In this document: piece by piece, positions 8,655-18,283 of the stretch
How the letters are laid out: each line of letters starts with the position of its first letter
How positions within the stretch are numbered: position 1 is the stretch's first letter
NCBI GenBank assembly: GCA_003427395.1
Contig: BFEA01000180.1
Coordinates: forward strand, 736,239-766,721
DNA from: Chara braunii
Lineage: Eukaryota > Streptophyta > Charophyceae > Charales > Characeae
Direction: 5' to 3'
DNA: 30,483 nucleotides
Notes under the pieces: generated by a model
The model's database searches: none
Told to the model about the DNA's origin: nothing
What the model saw: the letters and a program-made list of their open reading frames with translations, nothing else
Position numbers and translations under genes: made by a program

Positions 8655-9530
8655 AAATCGCGGGCTCACAGTGAGCCCTTGATCTAGCCAAGATCCAGGG
8701 CTAACTGTGGCCGCACCACAGCCATAGCCTTAGTGTGGGCAGTTTCTTTAACTGCCCTATTTTATTTTTTTCTTTTCTTTTTTCCAGCTATCGCGGAATC
8801 GGACGAGATAGCTGGGCTCCTGCCATTTCCAAATCTGTTTTTCTTTTATTTTACTGATAAAGGGTTGGAGAACCCCTTACAGTTTGATGTATTTGTACCC
8901 TTTTCGAGAGCAGATACATCGGGGAAAAGGTTGTACTTAGCCTTTTCCTTAGTGACCCTTCAATTTTCAGGCTCCCTTCAAAAACGGGAGCCTGTCTCTT
9001 ACCTCTGGCAGCTTGTACCACAGGTAACACCTCGTGAGGACACTTGTCCTCACGATAAGCAAGGAAAAAGAAAAAGAATAAAGAAGAAAAAAGACCGCCT
9101 GGCTGTACATGGGCCTAGCTTGAGACCAGGCACCTCCAGGCAGGACTGCCAAGAGGTGCCTGGTCTCAAGCTAGGTCCATGTACAGCCAGGGGGTTTTTA
9201 TAGAAAACTTTAAACCCTCAACTGCAATGCGCCTGGCCATGATTTGAGCCAGGAGCATGCAGTTGTCTGCCAATAGCCTGCTACTTCCCTCTGCTGCCCT
9301 CCCCTAAAAACGGGGAGTATAGTTGTCAGTTTGGGAGGAGCAGCTCCTCCTCCTCCCAACCACCCCGTTTTCTCCCTTTCTCCCATTCTCCAGCACGTAC
9401 TGTGCGGTGTGAGATTTCAAGATCTCGCGGCCACGGTGAGTAGTCACAATATGAACTGGGAGCCTTTGTGCTCCCACACAGTCCAAGGGACTGTTCTTTT
9501 TTTCTCTCACGAGGCAGTTGCCTCGTTGTC
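8655..9530. repeat. Hairpin island, part 1
   Basis: A run of short near-perfect inverted repeats, each with a different sequence: GGGCTCAC/GTGAGCCC (8662-8678), GGGCAGTT/AACTGCCC (8737-8757), CCAGCTATC/GATAGCTGG (8784-8815), CAGGCTCCC/GGGAGCCTG (8968-8994), CGTGAGGACA/TGTCCTCACG (9033-9054), AACTGC..GCCTGGC/GCCAGG..GCAGTT (9220-9264), AAAACGGGG/CCCCGTTTT (9307-9371) with TTGGGAGGAG/CTCCTCCCAA nested inside, ACAGTCC/GGACTGT (9479-9495) and ACGAGGCA/TGCCTCGT (9509-9526). They are separated by T-rich or A-rich spacers. Confidence 0.85.
9098..9191. repeat. 39-bp near-perfect hairpin
   Basis: Arms 9098-9136 and 9153-9191 pair over 39 positions. The one mismatch becomes a G-U pair if the plus strand is transcribed. 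The 16-base loop holds GGCAGgaCTGCC, a further 5-bp hairpin. This is by far the longest stem in the window. The form is that of a hairpin-RNA or young microRNA-type precursor, or a fold-back in DNA. Both arms begin and end with CCTGGCTG/CAGCCAGG. Confidence 0.9.
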
Positions 9531-9536
9531 CTTTTC

Positions 9537-9561
9537 TTTTTTTTTTTTTTTTTTTTTTTTT
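9537..9561. repeat. Poly-T tract
   Basis: About 25 T residues just after the ACGAGGCA hairpin. It belongs to the T-rich spacers of the hairpin island. Confidence 0.95.
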
Positions 9562-9641
9562 CAGCGTCTAAGTTGGTGCCTGTTGCTCAAGCAATGACGC
9601 CTATTCCTTACTCTGAACGAGATAGGGGGTTAAAGTGTGGG

Positions 9642-9775
9642 AGTGTATATCTTCATGTTCTCGTAGGAGATTCATTCGAATTTGTTCGTCCTATCGTAGG
9701 AACGCCCGAAGGCCAGCCACTTGGAAACTTACCTGTTGTGGTCGACGCTGAAGCAGCCACGTAAGTCCCCCTCAC
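9642..9775 (+). repeat. Seventh GTGTATAC module, with donor-like ends
   Basis: GAGTGTATATCTTCATGTT, then GATTCATTCGAATTTGTTCGTCC, matches the modules at 1.7-3.4 kb although it sits inside the composite element. CACGTAAGT follows on the plus strand (about 9757) and CAGGTAAGT on the minus strand (about 9729-9737). It may be an insertion into copy A; copy B has no module at the matching place. Confidence 0.6.
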
Positions 9776-10350
9776 CTAACTCCCTCTCTGCCTGTGCGTC
9801 AGTACCTAGGCGCTATAAGTGCCAGGTTTGGGCGCTACAGCGCCCAACAACCCGTTCGTCAAACGAACGGGTGTTGTACTAAATCTAGAAAGAAAAGAAA
9901 AAAGAAAAATCTAGAGAAAACAATCTAAGAAAAAAGATCTAAGAGAACAAACCTAAGAAACAAAATCTAAGAGACAAAAAAAAAAAAAAAACGGTATGAC
10001 GCCGTTGAAAACGGCGCCAGTTCTACAGGGACTGTAAGTTCTTGTTCTTCTTTACGCGCCATGTGGCGCCATTGTTTTTTTTTTTTTTTTTTTTTTTTTA
10101 ATATTTTTTTTTTTTTATTTCAACGATTACTGTTATGTGCCCTCTGGCACATCTTCGGGCGTCATGTGGCGCTGTTTGGCTTTTCTTTCTTTCTTTATTT
10201 TTATTTTTATTTTTCGTTGGCGTATGCCAACGGTCAAGTTATTATGTGGCTGACACCCACGATCCAACCCCGAATCGTGGGGTGTGGTCCTACTAGGAAA
10301 GAGAATCGGATCGAATGCCCAAATCTGGACTAGTCTACAAAGATGTGCAG
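9776..10350. repeat. Hairpin island, part 2
   Basis: TTGGGCGCT/AGCGCCCAA (9828-9847), ACCCGTTCGT/ACGAACGGGT (9850-9872), CGCCGTT/AACGGCG (10000-10016), GCGCC/GGCGC (10056-10069), ATGTGCC/GGCACAT (10135-10152), CGTTGGC/GCCAACG (10215-10232) and ACACCCACGAT/ATCGTGGGGTGT (10253-10285). A purine-rich ATCTAAGA-type repeat (about 9885-9990) and T runs (10076-10100, 10106-10119) fill the spaces. Copy B has counterparts for several of these with different stem bases. Confidence 0.8.
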
Positions 10351-10540
10351 AAAATCGAGATTGAACTGCTTTTCTGCATCTCTGCCTAAGACACATTCAG
10401 ATTCAAGAGCTCCATCCTACCCTTTTTGCAAGTGGAACCTCAGCCCTGAGAGACCTTGTGCCCTCAGGCACATCTTCGGGCGTCATGTGGCGCTGTTTGT
10501 TTTTTCTTTATTTATTTTTTACTATTATTATTATTTATTT
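10351..10540. repeat. Second GGCACATCTTCGGGCGTCATGTGG block
   Basis: The stretch from TGTGCC to GCGCTGTTTG at about 10456-10500 repeats the one at 10136-10180 almost exactly (TCATGTGGCGCTGTTTG in both), each followed by a T-rich run. This is a direct duplication about 320 bases apart inside copy A. Confidence 0.75.
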
Positions 10541-10544
10541 GTTT

Positions 10545-10579
10545 GCATGTCATCTTTGTGCAGGGGCCATACTAATCTT
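10545..10579 (-). pseudogene. U6 snRNA-derived fragment, copy A
   Basis: The minus strand reads GATTAGTATGGCCCCTGC and then ACAAAGATGACATGC. From memory of eukaryotic U6 snRNA this matches the GATTAGCATGG..GCGCAAGGATGACACGC region at 31 of 35 positions, and all four differences are C-to-T or G-to-A. The 5' stem-loop, a recognisable ACAGAGA box and the 3' T tail are absent, so it cannot be a working U6 gene. It is followed on the minus strand by an A/T-rich tail and preceded by the GCGCGG...CCGCGC fold. Confidence 0.75.
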
Positions 10580-10990
10580 GCGCGGCCGATCTTGGTCACG
10601 CGATCTTCCAGATCGGGCGATCGAAATCGACCGCGCTCCTTTCAAAAAGTTGCGGCCAACTCCAAAAGGAGCCAGCCCAGCAGTGTATGCGGTTTCTCAG
10701 ATTCGATCCTGGTATCTGTTGGGTGGAACTCTGATATTGTAACCTATTGGGCTGGATCCTATGACGACAGTGATAGGAGCAGCTCTTCTATATGAAGAGC
10801 TTGCCCAGTCACTTCCATCCAAGTTGTGACCTTGCAGGCCCCGCCTGCCTGCGGCTTTGCAAATCCCAACAGCCTGAAGCTTAACAGCCCTCGCCTGCCT
10901 GGCCTTTCCTCATAACAGGCTGTCCATCCGCGGCTACCACGAGCGCCCAACCGGGTGGGCCTTGGCACCAGCCTATCGCCCCCCCCCCTG
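10580..10990 (-). repeat. Head region of element copy A
   Basis: Nested inverted repeats: GCGCGG...CCGCGC (about 10580-10636) around CGATCT/AGATCG; GCTCCTTT/AAAGGAGC (10635-10672); AGCTCTTC/GAAGAGCT with a 5-base loop (10781-10801). GGCAGG and CCTGCC words recur (10838-10900). The same order, with different stem bases, is seen at 22.68-22.87 kb on the other strand. Confidence 0.7.
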
Positions 10991-12589
10991 GCTCGAAACC
11001 AACCCCCGCGGTTGATAATAAAAAAAAAAGAACTTCCTATTCCTACGCACCGCGGCCCTATACTCGACGTGACGCTCTTTTTTTGCCTACTTAGGCCCTG
11101 AATCGCGCAGTTTAGCAGTCGCGCGACATTGTTTTAGGTAGAATAGGTCTAGCTTTAGCCTTTCCATGACCGCGCATCCCTACAGTCTTGTCGGAAATTA
11201 CGGACGAGTCGGAATATTTCAATAGCATGTCTATTTCGTCAGACCAAATTCCACAAACTTTCCTCAGAATTCGGACTTCGTCTGACATCGATAATACAAA
11301 GCAGATACCCTTGTCAGGATTCATGTCCGGACAACACTAAGCCCACCTAGTGACTCGGGACTGTTTCTAGGTATGTATGTGCACGCTTGACGGTCTGCAT
11401 GCCTGTCTGAGTACTTGTCGGATTAAGTGTGTGTGTAACCCGCAAGAACACTGGGTTGACCGGACGGCCCGAAGGGCCGGTACTTACCTGTGACCGTGAC
11501 ATTGAGGGTTGCGGCGAGATAAACACTCAATTGGTGGGGAAGGAGGCCCGCGACATTTGAGAGCAACGGAAAACACTCAAGTAGCAGGTAGGCCTATACC
11601 ACACCAAGTATAGGTGGATGTGCTAGCATTTTTAGACGCCCAATTTCGGTAGATAGGCGGATACCAGTTCAAGTAGCCTGAGTCTAGGCCCTGTGCAGAC
11701 GATATTAGAGCTTCCAATGGTATCTCCCACTGCAAAGGGACGAAGGCACCGACTGCTTGACGGCCAAATGGTAAGGAAGTTACCGTCCAAGAGGCAACTT
11801 CCTCTCTACATATGGGAGACCGAGCGGTAGTTTTAGCCCTAGTTTGCGGAATATAAGTTTGCAGGACATGCAACTCAAGCTAGAGTTAGCATTCCGGGTG
11901 TTATTCCAAAGGGAGAAAATTCGGAGCGTGGCAGGACAAATTCACATGCTTGTCCAATTATCAATACTGTGAGGGTCACATGACTCAAGACAAAACTTAA
12001 TTTAGGTCGCTGTCATACTGACTCTCGGGGTTATGTCTTCAATGATTAAAATAATAGTGAAATCAATAATACATTCCACGAGTGTATGCATAATACTCGG
12101 ATCTGAGTATTAAGTTGAAGTTTTCCAAAATGATTGACCTTTTCAACTACAATCATAGAAAAAAAAATCGAACCACATTCCGTCATTTAGATCGATATAA
12201 AAAACGAAGAAACATCTCACAAGTAACTCGTTACTGTACACAGGGTTTTTCCCTTGTTTTCACGGAATTTTACAATATAATGTAAACGACATTTTCCTGC
12301 CATAAATAAGGAATATAACTGAAGGTAGTATAATAATATTAATAAATATTCGAGACTGTAAGAAAAATAAATAATGATTCATACGATATCAAAACATTCC
12401 GTCAATATCACTTCAAACAAACATCAACAGGCAACCTTATTAAAAATGAGAACAACTGTTACAGTTACGACTTCATAAGAACAAATCATACTGAAGTTAC
12501 GAAGACAACAATAACGAAGACATAACATACACGACTGCTTCAGGCTGAACAGGGGTACATCGTGCAGGTAAAGCATAGAATGCGTGAAC
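10991..12589. other. No recognisable gene
   Basis: Mixed sequence, A/T-rich after 12000. One feature stands out: CGGCCC gaa GGGCCG (11465-11479) directly beside CAGGTAAGT on the minus strand (about 11482-11490), again a strong donor-like motif beside a hairpin. The minus-strand open frames at 11112-11324 and 11577-11873 show no domain I know. Confidence 0.4.
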
Positions 12590-12925
12590 GTTCGTTAGTC
12601 GAGTCGACCTGATTTATAAGCCTGTCCAGGAGATCAGCGCTCCAATGCCCGACATGCATCCGGGTCAGTCTTAGATGTCTATGTTACAACGATCAAGCGA
12701 ACGCCGTCAACTGACTTATCCACCCGATTGCAAATAAAATCTTTCGCATGTGAGTCAGTAGCTCAGTAGAGATACGCCTACCTAAGAGTGGTTACAGCCC
12801 CTCAGGTAGAGGTGAGTTGTACCTCGTGGGATCTCTGTCCTTTCGCAGGGGCAGTCCGAGGTATAGCTGGCGCGCATGGTCGAAGTGATATTCTGCAATT
12901 GAAAAGTCCTGCATGATGCGACCGT
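12590..12925 (+). repeat. Structured dispersed repeat, copy 3
   Basis: Contains GGAGATCAGCGCTCCAA (about 12629-12645), the helix CTGACTTAT (12711-12719) with GTGAGTCAG (12750-12758) that closes with two G-U wobbles, the A-box-like TAGCTCAGTAGAG, the helix CTACCTAAG (12778-12786) with CTCAGGTAG (12801-12809), and the 3' half with CCTCG...CGAGG around CTGTCCT/AGGGGCAG. It is the most diverged copy, yet all helices can still form. The CGAG/CTCG hairpin is weak here. Confidence 0.75.
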
Positions 12926-15180
12926 GAGGTTCGACACTAAAATACTTTACGTCTGGTGTAGGACCGCCGCACCCGACAGGTCGCGCAGTTGTCGGGAATC
13001 TCGCTTTCCAGCCGTGGTCCTAGTGAACGGACTCGGGTATGGTAAAATAGTGATCACGACAAAATGACAACCTTAAAACAAGCTAATGTAGCTTATGACG
13101 TATGAGTTGGATTATTTTTGGTAAAGCACTAGGAATGTTGCACGTGTATAGAGGCGTTGCTTCCGACCTCCTCATAGAGTAATAATGGTTAGAGTGAGTA
13201 TGAATCCCTAATATTGGTAAAATTCATAACGTGAGTGTGTCAGATATCTTAAAAATATTTTGTCATAGATCCTAAGTATAGCTCGTGTCACTAACAACAA
13301 GGTAAAACTATGATAGTCATCTTAGTTAGGGTTTTTAAACAGTCGTAGTGTCATCCGTGGGAGTAATCACTGTAACACGTTGATACTATGAGGCTTTGAT
13401 ACTTGTTTTTGCTTCATATATGTTACATACCTTCTTATGCCTTAAAATCCAATGTGATCTACTAATGGCAAGCGAGTTAGTGGAAGAAGTGGAGTTGAGG
13501 ACGCAAGGATGAAAGAAGGGAACCTTAGAAGATGATGACATGGAAAGATGACATCAGCGATATCACGATTACGAGATACTCGTATTCCATTATGCCTCTC
13601 AAGAGATGTTGTTCAACACATCTTGTGATATATACATCCACATCTACAGTCATCTCCGTCTAAATCATTATTTGAACTTTCATAGTGATAAGTCATTGAT
13701 TTGCACCCTCGTTAGGCTATTGGTAGCAGTCTCCGTCCAAGGTCTTGGGGATATACAAAGATTGGATCTTATGTTATTACATTTGGGTACTTTCAAGACA
13801 CCCATGTACATACTCTACGTATTATCTCTTGTTGTGATTTGGTCTTCATTACCTGCCTAAATTATAAGCCTTAGGGGTGTCTTATCTATTGTTCAATCCA
13901 CGTAACAGTGCCTGTTTAACTTATGAGCAAAATAACACTAAATCTCCTGCTCACTATTGTGGTCTATCATCAACGTGCTTTTACATTTTTTTGTAGTTGT
14001 AGCGTTGTAATCACTTCCAGTAAGCTGGGACTGTTATAGTAAATTGGGATACAAAGTGTTAACGTCTACTTTAATAAGCATGTCTAGTCTCCTCCGACTT
14101 TACCTGGCACGACCCAATGACTGTTCAAGATAGTTCAGCTTTAGTTGATGCGATGTGTCAGACCCAATGACCAAATTCATCAACCTCGATAGCAATCTTG
14201 TGAAGGATCTTTAAGCTATAAAAGTAGAAGGAGTAAGCAGTTAACTTAATTAACTTTACTTATACTTGGCCGTTCGACCACTCGTATTACTATACTTTGT
14301 GTATGTAGTTCCTACCTAGCATTACTCGTACTGACATACTGGGTTTGCTTACACATTATACCTCCTTATCTTTTACACATTCGCTTCCGCTAGGAGAACG
14401 CTTGCACGTATTATTTCACTTGTGTATTAAAAGCTTCTCATTTTACCACCTAAGACATGAGGATCGGACATTGGAAGAGCAAGAGGAGAACAATAAGGGA
14501 AATCCTGATAGGCCTATTGCATTAATAAGGGAGAAAAAAAGTTAGAGGAGGAGAAAAAGTAAGGAAAAGAGGTGGGAATAAGCAAGGTTGCGCCATTGCC
14601 AAAATCATTTGCATGAGCATAGGTTGTCTTTTTTGCAAGATGACTTATTACTCTTATGGAAGACACTACAATACTTCCCTAACATATTTTGAGTCCCTTC
14701 TTGTGCTTACCACATGAATGCGTTCCCCTCCTTCTATCTCCATCCTACCTCATCCTTAACAGTTAGCTATATTTCCTCAACCGCCTCACCCGACACTTCC
14801 ACTGCCATCGTGTGTATCTGAGTTACCCTTCGTTTCACGAGTCGCACCAACAGATCATTGCTTATGTATCATGCTTGCACTTTTTTTTCTATGCCACAAC
14901 CAACTATACAGGTTTATCAACTATATAGGGGAATCGTCAAAGTGACAACCATAGTAGGATCCATGTATTGCTTGTCTTGTACTAACGAAACCATAATAGG
15001 GTTATATATGAGGCGTTGGGGATAACGTCGCTCATTCTGACACTAGTCGACTCGATTGGAACTTGGTCAGAGTTTCCGCACCGACACTTTATTTATCTCA
15101 CTCTCTTCCCTCTTCCACGACCAAAATCATCACCAAAGTGCAAGCAGACAACGTAATACGGCATAGCCTACCACATTCAC
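12926..15180. other. Long stretch without a recognisable gene
   Basis: No open frame with recognisable domains, no clear tandem repeat and no hairpin island. Composition is more even than in the flanks. The plus frames at 13606-13860 and 14345-14545 are short and unremarkable. Confidence 0.45.
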
Positions 15181-15330
15181 TCACTCGATTGGCAACACAC
15201 AACACTCGCTCTCTCGATTGTTTGCGCACAACATTTGACTCACTCAATTGGTTGTGCTCAATATTTAACTCACTCGATTGGTTGTGTATAGTGTCTGCTC
15301 ACTTGATTGGCTACAGACAATATTGACTCA
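15181..15330 (+). repeat. 29-30-bp tandem repeat, five units
   Basis: Units start at 15181, 15210, 15240, 15270 and 15299, each opening with TCACTCGATTGG (or TCTCTCGATTG, TCACTCAATTGG, TCACTTGATTGG) and followed by a variable GTTGTGCACAATATTTGAC-like part. Diverged but regular. Confidence 0.85.
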
Positions 15331-15851
15331 CCCGCTCACTCTCTACCTGCCTACCACGTTCTCATCTCCTTGTACTCACACCCTGCAGCCCGACTATGGC
15401 AGCTAGTGCACATGTAGGCACTTGCGCAACGTTGCAGCGCCATGTCCGCATTGCCTTCCTAGGCCACAAGTGTTTGTCGCACTCTCGCTGGCTTACGTCC
15501 GTTTTCTAACGACAATGATACATTTTCATTCGTTCGTTGTTCCTGAGTGATGTGTCGACCTCACAATGTGTGTGCCCAGGACACAACCACTTGACCCTCG
15601 GCTTCAACTGTACAACGCATCATATATTTTTGAAAAGAACTGGGAGACTCACGTTTCCTTGTAACCAACTGGCGTGCTACAACTGTCTGAGTACCCACGT
15701 ATGAAAAAAACTCAATTTTGGTCTCCTTTGTGAATACTCGGCCTCTCCTTCACTTAAGGCGAGCACAACGCTTGCTGAGGGTCACTGTCCCGAACATGTG
15801 TATGTCTGATAAGGGCCCCACAATGGCTCATTGCTTGCATTAATAATAACA

Positions 15852-15877
15852 CTAGCTAAGCGCCCGTGGTACGGGCG
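15852..15877 (-). other. Helitron 3' terminus
   Basis: Plus strand CTAG (15852-15855), CTAAG, then CGCCCGTGGTACGGGCG (15861-15877). Read on the minus strand this is a 7-bp hairpin with a 3-base loop, a 5-base spacer, CTAG, and a T outside the element. This is the replication terminator layout of Helitrons. Confidence 0.9.
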
Positions 15878-16039
15878 GTGTGGACCATGCTCGCAAAAAT
15901 AAGAGTCACTGGCTACGAAGTCCGAGTTTAATTCACGAATTAAAAGAGTGGCAAATAAAAAAGAACAGAAAAAAAAAGCAAGAGAAAGGGTGAGGATAGA
16001 CAGAGATAGACAAAGAGAGAGAGAAAGAAAGAAAAAGAT

Positions 16040-16055
16040 AGAGATAGATAGATAG

Positions 16056-16102
<47 letters not shown>
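16040..16102. repeat. (GATA)n and (GA)n microsatellite
   Basis: About ten GATA-type repeats followed by GA repeats, inside the 3' non-coding part of the Helitron. Confidence 0.9.
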
Positions 16103-16103
<1 letters not shown>

Positions 16104-16298
16104 GAGCAAAAAAAAAAAAAGAATAAAAAAGACGAACACGAGTATAGAAAGAAAAAACTTCAAAAAAGTTTCATATAAAGATTTATTTTTCCATTGAAAT
16201 AAGCAAGTAGCTGCAATATGATCAAGGAACAATTATTGTGTAGTGGAATCAATATTGACTTAAAAAAGCGAAATAATATTACGTCAAAGTTATTCAAA

Positions 16299-16302
<4 letters not shown>

Positions 16303-16376
<74 letters not shown>
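16303..16376. repeat. (TC)n microsatellite
   Basis: About 37 TC dinucleotides ending in CGCCCCCCC. Inside the Helitron. Confidence 0.95.
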
Positions 16377-16378
<2 letters not shown>

Positions 16379-16534
16379 CCCCCCCATTTATTTGTCTTTC
16401 ACTTTTCATATCTCTTGTAGGGGCAATTACGTAACTGGAATCGAAGACGATCATCTAAAAATTTACCATTAAGGTAAGACCTGGACAATCGCCCAATCAA
16501 CTTTTCTCTCTTCCTATATCTGTTATAAGACCAA

Positions 16535-18170
16535 TCAACTTCCTTCGCTAGAACGATACTTTTGCAGAACCTCACGAATAAAAATTCGTTGCAACACTTT
16601 GTGACGATACTGCTCGAAAGTTATGAATCGACCTTGTCCTTGTTGATTGTAATCGAGATGAATTACAACATCCACACACCTCCAAGTGTTTATGCTCGTA
16701 TTCAATTCCTCTGCTGCTTCCAGAATATCTTGAATTTTGTGGGAACTGTCAAGATGGGACAGGTATGCAAGTGTCTTTTGCGGACCAATAGATTTAAGAG
16801 GGTCGTATATGGGAATGATAAAATAAGAAAAACTTAGTTGTCTCAAGGGTCCTGTATGGATATGCACAAGGTCTCTTGATGGTGTAAGAGCGGGTATAAC
16901 ACAACTGATAGGAGACGGAGTAGCTGTAGCAGCCGGCAAAGCAGAAACAACAACAAAGATAGTGACAATCGGCGTTAACGTATTGAATGTTGGAGCAAAA
17001 TCCGTAAGACGTTCAAAATTTGGAGGCGATGCTGCTTGAAGGGAGAGTCAAAATTTGGACCGGAGCGGAATGAGGGGCCAAAGAAGCAACCACGGGAAAA
17101 ATCATTTTGAGAAGGTTTTGTATAAGTGCATATTTGTGAAAGGGTTGAGGAATTAACCTTTCGGTCGGACAATGAGGCAAATGAATTTTCATCCTAGTAA
17201 TCTCCTCATTAGTGAGAGCAACGAACCTATCGTTCAAAAGCGATTACAACATGGAAGAAACCTCCAAATCCGAAACGGGTCTGAAGGAAGAGGGGATTGT
17301 CGTTCCAACCGCATATCAGTGAGTTTGTTTCTTTTATAGTCGAGGAAGTTTTCTCATATTCGTCCATCATTTACGGTTGCAGCACTTTTGACTAACATTT
17401 CAAAACGCTCATCAATCACGACATTTTGCATGTTAAACTTTTTCACATCGTCAAACAATTTAGCAAGGTAAGCGTGCAGATTCGGAGTGCGGATTGTAGA
17501 TTCATCGTTATCATCGGGCACCACAATAACCCCTGAAGGATTTTGTGTTTATGATGTGGCATAAACATTTTTTTCGCATCTACTGTGTTAAGATTGCGAA
17601 TACGAATCACGAACACGTGCACGTCCAGCGACCCGTGCAAAAAACGAAAGAGATGCAAGCACATCGTAAAGGAGGGCATTCGACGCTCTCATAATTCGAG
17701 TTCTCATTTCATCAACAACAAGTTACGGTCCCACCTAATTGTCAGCCAAGGTAGGCTCCAATACTTCGGGGGAACCCAAAAGACTTTCCGTACCATAATT
17801 TGTTTTTCTCTTGAATGTAGATTCAACACAATTTTCTTTCGAATCGTCCATAACGTTATCATCCTCATCATTGGGAAATGTTAGGTTAATAGGCCTAACC
17901 GATAGACCTCTACATGAACCATCCTCATCAGTACGATAATCGTCAACACCCCCCTCCACAACCATGTTCTCAACATCAGCAACGGTATTTCCTTACGAAC
18001 ATTCACGTCCAACTTCACCAAAAACAGCATGACCGGTCCAAGCATATTCACTTCCAAGGTTCACCGATCTCTCATCATTTCCACATTTTTTCAACCTCTC
18101 CGAATGTTCAACTCCAACTTTTAACGTAACATTCGGATCATATTGAGTGGTATTGATGGTTCTCATTGTT
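16535..18170 (-). pseudogene. Second coding remnant inside the Helitron
   Basis: Downstream of the helicase on the same strand. It begins near an ATG at about 18165 and runs through several frames: an acidic stretch with TFPNDEDDNVMDDSKENC (ORF 17965-17735), then VIVVPDDNDESTIRTPNL and AYLAKLFDDVKKFNMQNVV (about 17530-17345), and SRDLVHIHTGPLRQLS with IPIYDPL (ORF 16939-16535). The last part resembles the region just upstream of Rep in Helitron proteins (RD.V.H...G.L..I....YDPL), which would normally precede, not follow, the helicase. It has stops and frameshifts throughout. It may be a displaced N-terminal part, a piece of a second Helitron, or an unrelated second ORF. Confidence 0.45.
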
Positions 18171-18283
18171 TTCCTCTAAGCACGAGTGTCGTAGTTATGA
18201 CGCATTCGGGAGTCGCCTGCGAAGAAATCATAGGACGAAATTAATCGGAATGCCAATGATACATAAAGGAAAATAACAACTCA

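Larger units (their letters stand above)
7362..10990 (-). mobile_element. Composite hairpin-rich element, copy A
   Basis: This block, read on the minus strand, has the same order of parts as 22621-26264 on the plus strand: a GGCAGGCGGGGCCTGCAAGG head, the AGCTCTTC...GAAGAGCT hairpin, a U6-derived segment, a GTTGGC...GCCAAC hairpin with an A/T-rich tail, TTTAGATTTT-type repeats, CCCGTT...AACGGG and GGCGCT...AGCGCC hairpins, a CTATAAAA box, the ~52-bp minisatellite, and the YPRP coding remnant. I see no terminal repeats or target duplication, so the true ends are unknown. Copy A is longer between the U6 part and the TATA box because of extra hairpins. What kind of transposon it is remains open; a non-autonomous retroposed element is possible. 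Confidence 0.65.

Noticed and set aside
13606-13860. 84-residue plus frame with a hydrophobic end
   Set aside because: Short, isolated, no start context or homologous copy, and in a region with no other coding signal.
16535-16939. Plus-strand frame 16562-16837 as an alternative gene
   Set aside because: The minus frame carries the Helitron-like motif and the strand agrees with the helicase; the plus frame has no recognisable feature.
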